Position numbers and translations under genes: made by a program. From Streptomyces sp. D2-8 (GTDB lineage Bacteria; Actinomycetota; Actinomycetes; Streptomycetales; Streptomycetaceae): a stretch of DNA of 64,000 bases. Positions 7,277-15,610 of this stretch are shown here, one piece after another (the first letter of the stretch is position 1; each line of letters begins with the position of its first letter). The stretch spans positions 1 through 64,000 of the forward strand of contig NZ_JAAHBP010000017.1 in assembly GCF_023184515.1 (NCBI RefSeq), in the 5' to 3' direction. The notes beneath the pieces are model-generated. The model was given only the letters and a program-made list of their open reading frames with translations, was not told where the DNA came from and searched no databases.

Positions 7277-9142
7277 ATGCGGGAGCGAGCGGTGAGCGGA
7301 ACCTCCGAAGGGCCGGCGCCCGCGGCAGACCTGGACCTGCCGGTCGTCACAGAGAGTGAGATCGACACGTCTCCCCGTACCGAGCCGCCGTCCCGGCCGC
7401 CCTACCGCTCCGTGTTCACGGCCGCCCCGCTCGCCATGGCCGTCGTGGACCGCGAGGGCACGGTCGTCAGCGCCAACGACGCGCTCGCCGCGCTGCTCGG
7501 CGGCAGCCCGGACGGGCTCGCCGGGTCCGTCGCCGCCGACCTGGTCGACCTCACCTCCGACGCCCGCACCTGGCACGCCTACCGCGAGGTGCTGCGCGGA
7601 CGGCAGTCCCGGCTGCGCTGCACGCGCCGGCTCAAGCGCCCCGACGGGCACTCGCTGTGGGTGCAGGTGACGGTCGCCCCGCTGCCCGCCGAGGACAGCG
7701 GCGTGCTGCTGTCCGTCGCCGACATCAGCGCCCGCCGGGAACTCCAGGCCCGGCTACGGCACTTGCAGATGCACGACCCGGTGACCCGGCTGCCCAACCG
7801 CACGCTGTTCTTCGAGCGGCTGTCGGCCGCGCTGGAGGCGGAGTCGTACGAGCAGAGCGGCACGGGCCGGATCGGGCTGTGCTACCTGGACCTGGACGGC
7901 TTCAAGGCCATCAACGACACCCTCGGCCACCGCGTCGGCGACCGGCTGCTGGCCGCCGTCGCCGAGCGCCTGAAGCACTGCGCGGACGAGGCCGGCCACT
8001 CACGGACCAGCATCCCGCTGGTGGCCCGGCTCGGCGGGGACGAGTTCGCACTGCTGGTCGAGGACTCCACCGGCACCGAACAGCTGGCCGAACTGGCCGA
8101 GTCGGCGCTGCGGGCGGTCCAGGACCCGTTCGACATCTCCGGCCAGCGGCTGTCGGTCTCGGCGTCGATCGGCGTCGTCGAGCGGCACGCGGCAGGCACC
8201 ACCCCCACGGCGCTGATGCAGGCGGCGGACACCACGCTGTACTGGGCGAAGACCGACGGCAAGGCCCGCTGGACCCTGTTCGACCCGGAGCGCAACGCCC
8301 ACCGCATGACCCGCCAGGCCCTCGCCTCCACGCTCCGGCCGGCCATCGAACGGGGCGAGTTCCGGCTGGAGTACCAGCCGCTGGTCGGCATGGAGGACGA
8401 CCGGCTGCACGGGGTCGAGGCGCTCATCCGCTGGAAGCATCCTCAGTTCGGCGTACTGACGCCGAATCGGTTCATCGGACTTGCCGAGGAGGACGGTTCG
8501 ATCGTCCCGCTGGGCCGCTGGGTGCTCCGTACGGCCTGCCGGCAGGCCCGCCGGTGGCAGCTGGACCATCCGGACGAGCCGCCGATCTTCGTCAGCGTGA
8601 ACGTGGCGGTGCGCCAGGTCTGGGACTCGGACCTGGTGGCGGACGTGGCGGAGACCCTGGCCGAGACGGGCCTCGCACCGCACCTGCTCCAGCTGGAGCT
8701 GACGGAGTCGGCGGTGATGGGCTCGGCGGGCCGCCCGCTCCAGGCCCTCAAGGCGCTCAGCGACATGGGCGTGCGCATCGCCATCGACGACTTCGGCACC
8801 GGCTACTCGAACCTCGCGTACCTGAGCCGGCTGCCCGTGTCGGTGCTGAAGCTGGACGGGTCCTTCGTGCGGGGCTTCCAGTACGACGACCGGGAGGCGG
8901 CCGCCCGCGCGAATCCGGCCGACGAGGTCGTCGTCGAGGCGATGATCCAGCTCGCGCACCGGCTCGGCCTGACCGTCACGGCCGAGTGCGTGGAGACCTC
9001 CGCCCAGGCGACCCGGCTGCGGAGCATCGGCTGCGACACCGGACAGGGCTGGCTCTACTCCCGTCCGGTGCCGCCGGATCGTATCTCCGAGCTGCTGGGC
9101 ACGCCGGACGTTCAGGCGGAGGCGGGCGTCGGCAAGCCGTAG
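7277..9142 (+). CDS. PAS-GGDEF-EAL cyclic-di-GMP turnover protein
   Basis: The 621-residue protein has a PAS-type sensor at about residues 43-155, a GGDEF domain at 165-335 with intact GGDEF at 253-257, and an EAL domain at 350-605 with EAL at 381-383, LELTES, IDDFGTGYSNL and ECVET. Signature residues for both diguanylate cyclase and phosphodiesterase activity are therefore present; the usual KID of the EAL domain reads KLD. It has no membrane segment, so it is cytosolic. In Streptomyces c-di-GMP controls BldD and development. The ATG at 7277 was chosen over an in-frame upstream ATG at 7145, which would add an unconserved-looking arm. Its 3' end overlaps the convergent monooxygenase gene by 31 bp. 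Confidence 0.9.
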   Translation: MRERAVSGTSEGPAPAADLDLPVVTESEIDTSPRTEPPSRPPYRSVFTAAPLAMAVVDREGTVVSANDALAALLGGSPDGLAGSVAADLVDLTSDARTWHAYREVLRGRQSRLRCTRRLKRPDGHSLWVQVTVAPLPAEDSGVLLSVADISARRELQARLRHLQMHDPVTRLPNRTLFFERLSAALEAESYEQSGTGRIGLCYLDLDGFKAINDTLGHRVGDRLLAAVAERLKHCADEAGHSRTSIPLVARLGGDEFALLVEDSTGTEQLAELAESALRAVQDPFDISGQRLSVSASIGVVERHAAGTTPTALMQAADTTLYWAKTDGKARWTLFDPERNAHRMTRQALASTLRPAIERGEFRLEYQPLVGMEDDRLHGVEALIRWKHPQFGVLTPNRFIGLAEEDGSIVPLGRWVLRTACRQARRWQLDHPDEPPIFVSVNVAVRQVWDSDLVADVAETLAETGLAPHLLQLELTESAVMGSAGRPLQALKALSDMGVRIAIDDFGTGYSNLAYLSRLPVSVLKLDGSFVRGFQYDDREAAARANPADEVVVEAMIQLAHRLGLTVTAECVETSAQATRLRSIGCDTGQGWLYSRPVPPDRISELLGTPDVQAEAGVGKP

Positions 9143-10209
9143 GCGTCGGCGATGAGTTCGTAGGAGCGCACGCGGACGTCTCCGCCGTGCGCGTTGGCCG
9201 TGATCATCAGCTCGTCGGCGCCGGTGCGCTTGGCGAGGTCGTCCAGGCCGGAGCGAACCTCGTCCGGCGTGCCGTGGATGACGTTGGCGTTCCAGGAGTC
9301 GACGAAGTCGCGCTCCATGGGGCTGAACTCGTAGGCCTCCGCCTCCTCCGGGCTGGGCACCAGGCCGGGGCGCCCGGTGCGCAGCCGGACCATGCCGAGG
9401 GCGGCGGCCAGCACCTGCCGACGGGCCTCCCGCTCCTCGTCGGCGGCGAGCGCGGAGACGCCGATGAGGGCGTACGGCTCGTCGAGCACGGCGGACGGCT
9501 GGAAGGACTCCCGGTACAGGTCCAGGGCCGGGACGGTGTTCTGCGCCGAGAAGTGGTGGGCGAAGGCGAAGGGCAGCCCGAGGACACCGGCGAGGCGGGC
9601 GCTGAAGCCGGAGGAGCCGAGCAGCCAGAGCGGCGGGCGGTGCGGGGACTGGACGCCGCCGGGGGACGTGGCCTGTACCGGTCCGGGGACGGCGTGGATG
9701 CGGCGGTACGGGTGCCCGTCGGGGAAGTCGTCGTCGAGGAACCGGGTCAGCTCGGCGAGCTGCTGCGGGAAGTCGTCGGCGCCCTCGTTGAGCCGGTCCG
9801 TGCGGCGCAGGGCGGCGGCCGTGGCGCCGTCCGTGCCGGGGGCACGGCCGAGGCCGAGGTCGATCCGGCCCGGAGCCATCGCCTCCAGCGTCCCGAACTG
9901 CTCGGCGATCACGAGCGGGGCGTGGTTGGGCAGCATCACACCGCCCGAGCCGAGCCGGATGCGGTCGGTGTGGGCGGCGAGGTGGGCCAGGATCACGGCC
10001 GGGGACGAGGAGGCCACGCCCGGCATGGAGTGGTGCTCGGCGACCCAGTACCGGTGGAAGCCGCGGTTCTCCGCGAGGCGGGCCAGGTCGACGCTGGTGC
10101 GCAGGGCGTCGGAGGCGGTGCGGCCGGCCCCTACGGTGACCAGGTCCAGTACGGAGAGGGGGACGGGGGCGCCGCCCTGCGCTGCGCCGCGTATCTCGTC
10201 TGCCGCCAC
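9112..10209 (-). CDS. LLM-class (luciferase-like) flavin-dependent oxidoreductase
   Basis: The 365-residue protein follows the bacterial-luciferase-like TIM-barrel pattern: VPLSVLDLVTVG at the start, RYWVAEHHSMPGVA, RIRLGSGGVMLPNHAPLVIAEQF and RIDLGLGRAPGTD, then a late PLWLLGSSGFSARLAG. These features place it with the MsnO8-type FMN monooxygenases. The substrate is unknown. It stands alone on the minus strand, convergent with and overlapping the GGDEF-EAL gene by 31 bp, so antisense transcription may link the two. Confidence 0.85.
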   Translation of the reverse strand: MAADEIRGAAQGGAPVPLSVLDLVTVGAGRTASDALRTSVDLARLAENRGFHRYWVAEHHSMPGVASSSPAVILAHLAAHTDRIRLGSGGVMLPNHAPLVIAEQFGTLEAMAPGRIDLGLGRAPGTDGATAAALRRTDRLNEGADDFPQQLAELTRFLDDDFPDGHPYRRIHAVPGPVQATSPGGVQSPHRPPLWLLGSSGFSARLAGVLGLPFAFAHHFSAQNTVPALDLYRESFQPSAVLDEPYALIGVSALAADEEREARRQVLAAALGMVRLRTGRPGLVPSPEEAEAYEFSPMERDFVDSWNANVIHGTPDEVRSGLDDLAKRTGADELMITANAHGGDVRVRSYELIADAYGLPTPASA

Positions 10210-10301
10210 GGTGGGGTGCCTCCTGCTGTGGGCCGTGTGCTGTCGTTCCGGCTCTAACAGGGGACTGTCTCCGGTTATTCCCGGCGGGTGGGGCGGGAGG
10301 G

Positions 10302-10571
10302 TCAGGCGGCCTGCTCCCAGTCACTGCGCACGGTGTCGCGCGGAGGGCGGCGGGCGGCCTTCTCGCGGACCCGGAGGACGCCCCACGCGAGGACGGTCGC
10401 ACCGAAGATCCACCACGGCAGCGACCAGACCGCGGCCCACCAGCGGGCCTGCGGATCCAGGACGGCGTCGACGGCGGCGGTGATCATGGCTGCGGCCAGG
10501 CTCCGGCACAGGAGGCGCCCGACGGCACGGACAGCGCTTGCCTCGGATCCGAGCAGGTCCGGTTCGGCCAT
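10302..10571 (-). CDS. Small membrane protein, 89 aa
   Basis: The ATG start at 10571 lies behind AAGGACGG. The product has one clear hydrophobic segment at residues 44-66 (WWAAVWSLPWWIFGATVLAW) and a weaker one at residues 20-36, flanked by Arg-rich regions. The Trp-rich helix pair is typical of small actinobacterial membrane proteins of unknown role. No family is recognised. Confidence 0.65.
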   Translation of the reverse strand: MAEPDLLGSEASAVRAVGRLLCRSLAAAMITAAVDAVLDPQARWWAAVWSLPWWIFGATVLAWGVLRVREKAARRPPRDTVRSDWEQAA

Positions 10572-10912
10572 CGGGGACCGTCCTTCATGGGGTCACAGGG
10601 CACGGGTGGCTGCGAACGTGGCCAGTGTGCACGGAAGGAACACACGAAGGGGAACGCGCTTTCGGTCAACCGAAATGTCGTGCGATACGGCAGAGTTGAG
10701 GGTTCCTCACCTCTCGCGGGTCACTACGCCCGCGTTTCTCCCTCTCTGCACCGATGAAGAGGTGGGACCGATTCCGGCCCACATGGAAGGAGCCTTCGCG
10801 GGCATCGAGGGCCGGTCGGCGCGGTCCGCGTTGCCGATGTCCCCAGCCCCGGTCCGTCCTGGCTCGCCGCCCGCGGCAGTTGCCGCGGGCGGCGGCGGAC
10901 AGGGCCCTCGCC
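10572..10912. promoter_or_regulatory. 340-bp intergenic region with a perfect palindromic operator candidate
   Basis: No gene is supported here. At 10660-10675 the sequence TTTCGGTCAACCGAAA is a perfect 7+2+7 palindrome, a plausible regulator site about 90 bp upstream of the small membrane-protein gene. The regulator is unknown. Confidence 0.5.
10867..10892 (-). terminator. Hairpin terminator of the racemase operon
   Basis: CCGCCCGCGGCA and TGCCGCGGGCGG form a perfect 12-bp stem with a 2-nt spacer, about 20 bp beyond the stop codon of the racemase-like gene. There is no T-tract, as is usual in Streptomyces. Confidence 0.75.
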
Positions 10913-11644
10913 TCATGCCTGGACGATCGGCTCCCTCGTGAACAGCGCTCCCAGCTCCGGCGCGTTCACCCGCCGGTCCGCCAGGCGCAGGCACTCCCAG
11001 ACCGTGACCTGGTTGGCGGTGAGGACCGGCTTGCCGAGCTCCTTCTCCAGGGCCGGGATGTGGGCCGCCGTGTGGAGGGCCGTGTCGGGAAGGAGAAGGG
11101 CTTCGGCGTCGGGGTGGTCGGAGTTCTGGGCCAGGGCGAGGAGTTCCGCCTCACCCCACGTGCCGACCTCTGCGGCCGTGATGATGCCGGAGCTGTTGAC
11201 CGACACCACCTCCACACCGGCCGCACGGAGGAACTCCGCGAAGAGCTGCGCCACATCCTCCGGGTACGTCGCACCGATCGCGACCCTGCGCGCCCCCACC
11301 TCCCGCACCGCGTGCACGAACGCGAAGGACGTGGACGACGCCGGCATGCCGGCCGTCTGGGCCAGGGCGCGGACCTGCTCCTGCGCGCCGTCCCAGCCGT
11401 AGACGAAGCTGCCGCTCGTGCAGGCCCACACCACGGCATCCGCCCCGGCGTGCCGCAGCTCCTGGACGCCCGCCGCGAGCCGCCCGGCCGAGCCCATCTC
11501 GAGCAGCGCGTCCACCCGGTGCGCGTCCTCACCGATGTCGGTGTGCACCAGCTCCACCCGGATGTCGCTGCCCAGCAACTGCTCGATGCGCGGATAGTCG
11601 TCCTCGGCGGAGTGGCCCGGGTAGAGAAATCCCAGTGCTGTCAT
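10913..11644 (-). CDS. Asp/Glu/hydantoin racemase superfamily enzyme, single catalytic Cys
   Basis: The 243-residue protein has the maleate isomerase/arylmalonate decarboxylase fold. The first Cys motif is intact (Cys75 in WACTSGSF), but the position of the second Cys reads Asp187 (LLLPDTALHT). Its upstream paralogue keeps both. Family members with two cysteines isomerise or racemise, whereas those with one can decarboxylate, so the two gene products probably catalyse different steps. The ATG at 11644 overlaps the paralogue's TGA (ATGA), so they are co-translated. The enzyme would act in the cytoplasm on an imported carboxylate or amide-derived compound brought by the nearby Ehu-type transporter. 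The substrate is not known. Confidence 0.85.
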   Translation of the reverse strand: MTALGFLYPGHSAEDDYPRIEQLLGSDIRVELVHTDIGEDAHRVDALLEMGSAGRLAAGVQELRHAGADAVVWACTSGSFVYGWDGAQEQVRALAQTAGMPASSTSFAFVHAVREVGARRVAIGATYPEDVAQLFAEFLRAAGVEVVSVNSSGIITAAEVGTWGEAELLALAQNSDHPDAEALLLPDTALHTAAHIPALEKELGKPVLTANQVTVWECLRLADRRVNAPELGALFTREPIVQA

Positions 11645-12456
11645 GTCCAGCCTTCCTGCTGCTGCTCTTCTTCCGGCACTACGGGACCGGGGTCCGCCCC
11701 CGGCAGTACGGGACCGGAACGCGCCGCCGGATTGATCAGCGCTTGATACGGCCCCACCGCACGGGTACCCAGTCGGCGCAGTGCCGCCCACATCGTCACT
11801 TGGTTGGCCGAGATCACCGGGATGCGCAGCTCGGCCTCCAGCTGGGGGATCACGTCGTACGTGGGCAGGTTGGTGCAGCTGATGAACAGCGCGTCGGCGT
11901 CGCCGCGGACGGCCTGCCGCGCCATGTCCACCACCTCCCGGTAGGGGACCTTCCAGATGTGCCGGGTCAGCCCCATGAAGGCGCAGCCGGAGATCGTGAC
12001 GCCGGCCTGGGCGACGTAGGCCTCCAGCGACTGCGTCACCGAGACCGTGTACGGCGTCACCAGCGCCACCCGCCGTACGTCCAGCTCCACCAGGGCCTCC
12101 AGCAGCGCGCCGGAGGTGGTGATCGCCGGTACGGCACCGGCCCGGCTCATCGCCTCGCACATCGCCCGCTCGCCCATCATGCCGCCGACGAAGCTGCCCG
12201 AGGTGCAGGCGTAGGCCACGACCTCGGGGGCGATCGCGTTGAGCGTGCGGACCGCCTCGCTCAGCGTCTCGTGCTCGCTGACCAGGCGTGCCAGGTCGAG
12301 ACTCACCTCGACCGGCACGAACGGTGTCCGGGTCATATGGAGCGAGACCTCGTCCGGCACCCAGCGCCACAGCTCGCGGTCGAGTGCGAAGTCGAAGGGG
12401 GCGACGACGCCGACCCCGCGCTGCGGGCTGGGCCCGCCGAGAAATGAGACGTCCAT
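11641..12456 (-). CDS. Maleate isomerase/EutA-like Asp/Glu racemase superfamily enzyme
   Basis: The 271-residue product starts MDVSFLGG at 12456; an in-frame TTG nine codons earlier is possible because no start has a strong ribosome-binding site. Both catalytic cysteines are present: Cys84 in YACTSGSF and Cys194 in ISCTNLPT, with the active-site loop TTSGAL between them. This is the pattern of maleate cis-trans isomerases and of EutA of ectoine utilisation. The C-terminus is extended by an acidic, Gln-rich tail (PEEEQQQEGWT). It is the first gene of a two-gene minus-strand operon and is divergent from the dehydrogenase gene, sharing a 197-bp regulatory region. Confidence 0.85.
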   Translation of the reverse strand: MDVSFLGGPSPQRGVGVVAPFDFALDRELWRWVPDEVSLHMTRTPFVPVEVSLDLARLVSEHETLSEAVRTLNAIAPEVVAYACTSGSFVGGMMGERAMCEAMSRAGAVPAITTSGALLEALVELDVRRVALVTPYTVSVTQSLEAYVAQAGVTISGCAFMGLTRHIWKVPYREVVDMARQAVRGDADALFISCTNLPTYDVIPQLEAELRIPVISANQVTMWAALRRLGTRAVGPYQALINPAARSGPVLPGADPGPVVPEEEQQQEGWT

Positions 12457-12653
12457 GGCAGGCACCGGCCTCACGCTGGGCAACTAGTGTGCAACGGATC
12501 GTGGGAACGCCCGTGTTGACGACGGTAGGTTCGGGTGCGAGCGTGGTCAATCCGCCCGGATCACTCCTTGGTCAACACCGGGTTAACTCGTCGTCACCGA
12601 CCGGCCCCCCGGGGCCGGCCGGCCCCGCCGACCGGCTGGAGAAACGGCTGCTC
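12457..12653. promoter_or_regulatory. Divergent promoter of the racemase and dehydrogenase-amidase operons
   Basis: The region contains GTTGACG near 12515 as a possible -35, two GGTCAA half-sites near 12543 and 12570, and the imperfect palindrome GTCAACACCGGGTTAAC. These are candidates for the operator of the IclR-type regulator encoded at the end of the locus. The link is inference. Confidence 0.4.
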
Positions 12654-13601
12654 ATGCCCACCCCCACCCTGCTCGTCCTGGACGCCGAACCTCTCCCCCG
12701 CCTCGGCCGCCTCACCGGCCGCGCCCGCGTCGAACACACCGACGCGGCGGGTCTCGCCGAACTCCTCCCGCGTGCGGACGTACTCCTGGTGTGGGACTTC
12801 ACCTCGCGCGCCGTGCGCGACGCGTGGCCCGGCGAGGGTCCGCGGCCACGCTGGGTGCACACCGCGAGCGCCGGTGTGGACCATCTGATGTGCCCGGAAC
12901 TCGCCGCTTCCGACACGGTGGTGACGAACGCACGCGGCATCTTCGACCAGCCGATCGCCGAGTACGTCGCCGCGCTCGTACTGGCGATGGCCAAGGATCT
13001 GCCGAGGACGCTGGAACTTCAGCGGGAGCGGACCTGGCGGCACCGCGAGTCGCACAAGGTCGCCGGGAGCCGGGCCGTGGTGGTCGGCTCGGGGCCGATC
13101 GGCCGGGCGATCGCCCGCACGCTGGGGGCGCTGGACATCACGACCGCGCTCGTGGGCCGGGCCGCGCGCTCCGGTGTGCACGGCCCGGAGGACCTGGACC
13201 GGCTGCTGGCCCGCGCCGACTGGGTGGTCGCGGCCGCGCCGCTCACGGACGAGACGCAGGGCATGTTCGACGCCCGCCGCTTCGGCCTGATGCAGCCGTC
13301 CGCCCGGTTCGTCAACATCGGCCGCGGGCAGCTGGTCGTCGAGGACGCGCTCGCCGAGGCGCTGGCGAAGCACTGGATCGCGGGCGCCGCCCTGGACGTC
13401 TTCGAAGCCGAACCCCTGCCCGCCGAGAGCCCGTTGTGGCAGGCCCCGGGCCTGATCGTGTCCCCGCACATGAGCGGCGACGTCGTCGGCTGGCGGGACG
13501 AACTCGGCGCCCAGTTCGTGGAGCTCTACGAAACCTGGGCGAGCGGGGAGCCGCTGAAGAACGTGGTCGACAAGCAGCGTGGGTACGTACCGGGTCACTG
13601 A
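12654..13601 (+). CDS. D-isomer-specific 2-hydroxyacid dehydrogenase
   Basis: The 315-residue protein has the two-domain fold of this family. The NAD-binding GxGxxG is VVGSGPIGRAIA at about residues 143-154. The catalytic Arg lies in NIGRGQLV, the Glu in the LDVFEAEPLP region and the His in SPHMSGD. It would reduce a 2-oxoacid or oxidise a 2-hydroxyacid with NAD(P)H in the cytoplasm. It is the first gene of a + strand pair with the amidase (17-bp gap) and is divergent from the racemase operon, so it probably handles a 2-oxo or 2-hydroxy product of the same pathway. Substrate not identified. The start is the ATG at 12654 with GGAG about 12 bases upstream. Confidence 0.85.
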   Translation: MPTPTLLVLDAEPLPRLGRLTGRARVEHTDAAGLAELLPRADVLLVWDFTSRAVRDAWPGEGPRPRWVHTASAGVDHLMCPELAASDTVVTNARGIFDQPIAEYVAALVLAMAKDLPRTLELQRERTWRHRESHKVAGSRAVVVGSGPIGRAIARTLGALDITTALVGRAARSGVHGPEDLDRLLARADWVVAAAPLTDETQGMFDARRFGLMQPSARFVNIGRGQLVVEDALAEALAKHWIAGAALDVFEAEPLPAESPLWQAPGLIVSPHMSGDVVGWRDELGAQFVELYETWASGEPLKNVVDKQRGYVPGH

Positions 13602-13618
13602 CGTTCCTTGGAGGGTGG

Positions 13619-15028
13619 ATGACCGAGCTCACCGACCTGACCGCCGTACGGCTCCTCGACGGGTACCGCAAGGGCGAGTGGGGCCCTGTGGAGGCGACCC
13701 GAGCGGCGCTGGAGCGGGCCGAGGCGATCCAGCCGGAGGTGAACGCCTTCGTCCGGCTGACCGCCGAGGACGCACTGGAGCAGGCCCGGGAGTCGCAGGA
13801 GCGATGGCGGCGCGGTGAGCCACGCGGGCTGCTGGACGGGGTGCCGGTGACCGTCAAGGACATCCTGCTCCAGCGCGGGGCGCCGACCCTGCGCGGGTCG
13901 AAGGCCGTGGATCCGGCGGGGCGGTGGGACGAGGACGCGCCGTCCGTGGCCCGGCTACGGGAGCACGGGGCGGTCCTCATCGGCAAGACCACGACCCCCG
14001 AGTTCGGCTGGAAGGGCGTGACGGACTCCCCGCTCAGCGGTGTGACGCGCAACCCGTGCGACCCCTCGCGCACCGCGGGCGGGTCGAGCGGCGGCAGCGC
14101 GGCGGCCGTGGCGCTCGGCGCCGGACCGCTGTCGCTGGGCACGGACGGCGGCGGCAGTGTCCGGATCCCGGCGTCGTTCTGCGGGATCTTCGCGCTGAAG
14201 CCGACGTACGGGCGGGTGCCGCTCTACCCGGCGAGCGCGTTCGGCACGCTGGCGCACGTCGGGCCGATGACCCGCGACGCGGCGGACGCGGCGCTGCTGA
14301 TGGACGTCATCGGCCACCCGGACTCCCGCGACTGGTCGGCGCTCACGGCCCCGCCCGGTCCGTACACGGACGCATCGGCGGGCGGGGTGCGCGGGCTGCG
14401 GGTGGCCTACTCGCCATCGCTGGGCGGGCAGGTGGCGGTGCAGCCGGCGGTCGCGAGGGCGGTGCGGCAGGCGGTGGAGCGGCTGGCGGAGCTCGGCGCG
14501 TACGTCACGGAGGCCGACCCGGACCTCACCGACCCGGTGGAGGCCTTCCACACCCTGTGGTTCAGCGGGGCCGCCCGGGTGACCCAGCATCTGGGCCCGC
14601 ACCAGCGGGAGTCGCTGGACCCGGGCCTGCGGGAGATCTGCGCGCGGGGCGCCCGCTACTCGGCGCTGGACTATCTGGCCGCGGTGGACGTCCGGATGGA
14701 CCTGGGCCGCCGGATGGGCCGCTTCCACGACACCTACGACCTGCTCGTCACGCCGACCCTGCCGATCACGGCGTTCGAGGCGGGCGCCGAGGTGCCGAAG
14801 GGATCCGGCCATCGGCGGTGGACGGGCTGGACCCCGTTCACCTACCCGTTCAACATGACGCAGCAGCCCGCGGCGAGCGTGCCGGTCGGTGCCGACGCGG
14901 ACGGTCTGCCGATCGGGCTCCAGCTCGTGGCCGCCCGGCACCGGGACGATCTGGTGCTGCGGGCGGCCCACGCGCTGTACGAGGCCGGGGTGGCCTCCGC
15001 CGGCCGGCCTACGCCCTCCGGAAGCTGA
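13619..15028 (+). CDS. Amidase-signature family amidohydrolase
   Basis: The 469-residue enzyme has the complete amidase signature. The catalytic triad is Lys80 (PVTVKD), cis-Ser156 in GGSSGGS and nucleophile Ser180 in DGGGSVRIPA, with the usual FGWKG and PTYGRVPLYP texts around them. It hydrolyses an amide to acid plus ammonia. The start ATG at 13619 is preceded by GGAGGGTGG. It follows the dehydrogenase gene by 17 bp and its 3' end overlaps the convergent DUF3830 gene by 20 bp. The locus, with racemase-type enzymes and an amino-acid-type importer, suggests use of an amide or cyclic-amide compound as a nitrogen source. Confidence 0.9.
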   Translation: MTELTDLTAVRLLDGYRKGEWGPVEATRAALERAEAIQPEVNAFVRLTAEDALEQARESQERWRRGEPRGLLDGVPVTVKDILLQRGAPTLRGSKAVDPAGRWDEDAPSVARLREHGAVLIGKTTTPEFGWKGVTDSPLSGVTRNPCDPSRTAGGSSGGSAAAVALGAGPLSLGTDGGGSVRIPASFCGIFALKPTYGRVPLYPASAFGTLAHVGPMTRDAADAALLMDVIGHPDSRDWSALTAPPGPYTDASAGGVRGLRVAYSPSLGGQVAVQPAVARAVRQAVERLAELGAYVTEADPDLTDPVEAFHTLWFSGAARVTQHLGPHQRESLDPGLREICARGARYSALDYLAAVDVRMDLGRRMGRFHDTYDLLVTPTLPITAFEAGAEVPKGSGHRRWTGWTPFTYPFNMTQQPAASVPVGADADGLPIGLQLVAARHRDDLVLRAAHALYEAGVASAGRPTPSGS

Positions 15029-15503
15029 GCGACTCCCCCGCCGCTCCCGACCTCCACAGGTCGTTGCACGCCTCGGCCATGTTCTCCAGGCCGTCGACGA
15101 CCTGGCCCCAGACGATGCCGGGGACCCAGCCGACATCGCCGTTCAGCAGCAGGTTGTTGCGCTCGTAGAACAGGGCCAGGTCGACGAGGGTGGTCCCGGC
15201 GCGGACCTCGCCGTCGTAGCCGTAGGACTTGGTCCCCAACTCCGCCCCCGCGAAGGTGAAATAACACAGATCGCCCGGAATGGGGGTGACTGTCGGGTTC
15301 TCCAGGGGTGGCTCGGTTTCGGCGAAAGGCGGGAAAAGGGCGTAGATCTCGTTGCGTGCGTACTTTGCGTGGTAGACGTCACTGACCAGGGGAAGCGAAT
15401 CCCAGACAGCCGCGCAGGTGATCGGCGCGCGATCGTCCAGCAGCCGGGCCGTGCAGGTCACGTCGCGCTTGACCAGCGAGACTTCGATGTAGCGATCAGC
15501 CAT
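15009..15503 (-). CDS. DUF3830 family protein (cyclophilin-like fold)
   Basis: The 164-residue protein has the DUF3830 pattern: a compact beta-rich text with DRAPITCAAVWDSLPL near the start, HAKYARNEIYALFPP in the middle and PGDLCYFTF followed by an acidic FYERNNLLLN. The ATG at 15503 has a strong GGAGGGC site; upstream in-frame starts do not. The family is often encoded with amidohydrolases and hydantoin- or amide-use genes, where it is thought to bind or process a small substrate; the function is not established. It is convergent with the amidase and divergent from the transporter operon. Confidence 0.75.
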   Translation of the reverse strand: MADRYIEVSLVKRDVTCTARLLDDRAPITCAAVWDSLPLVSDVYHAKYARNEIYALFPPFAETEPPLENPTVTPIPGDLCYFTFAGAELGTKSYGYDGEVRAGTTLVDLALFYERNNLLLNGDVGWVPGIVWGQVVDGLENMAEACNDLWRSGAAGESLSFRRA

Positions 15504-15610
15504 GCCCTCCATGGGAGTGCCCACCGGCGCTGCGGTCAAGAGCGCACGGCGAGAGTGCGGGGCTTGAAAAGATCGGCATAACTCGGGTTCGGTCGGGTAG
15601 CCGCGCGCCC

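Noticed and set aside
7657..10402. Very long open frames on both strands across the GGDEF-EAL and monooxygenase genes
   Set aside because: They have low-complexity Arg/Pro/Gly translations typical of GC-rich antisense or shifted frames, with no domains, and overlap genes with clear motifs.
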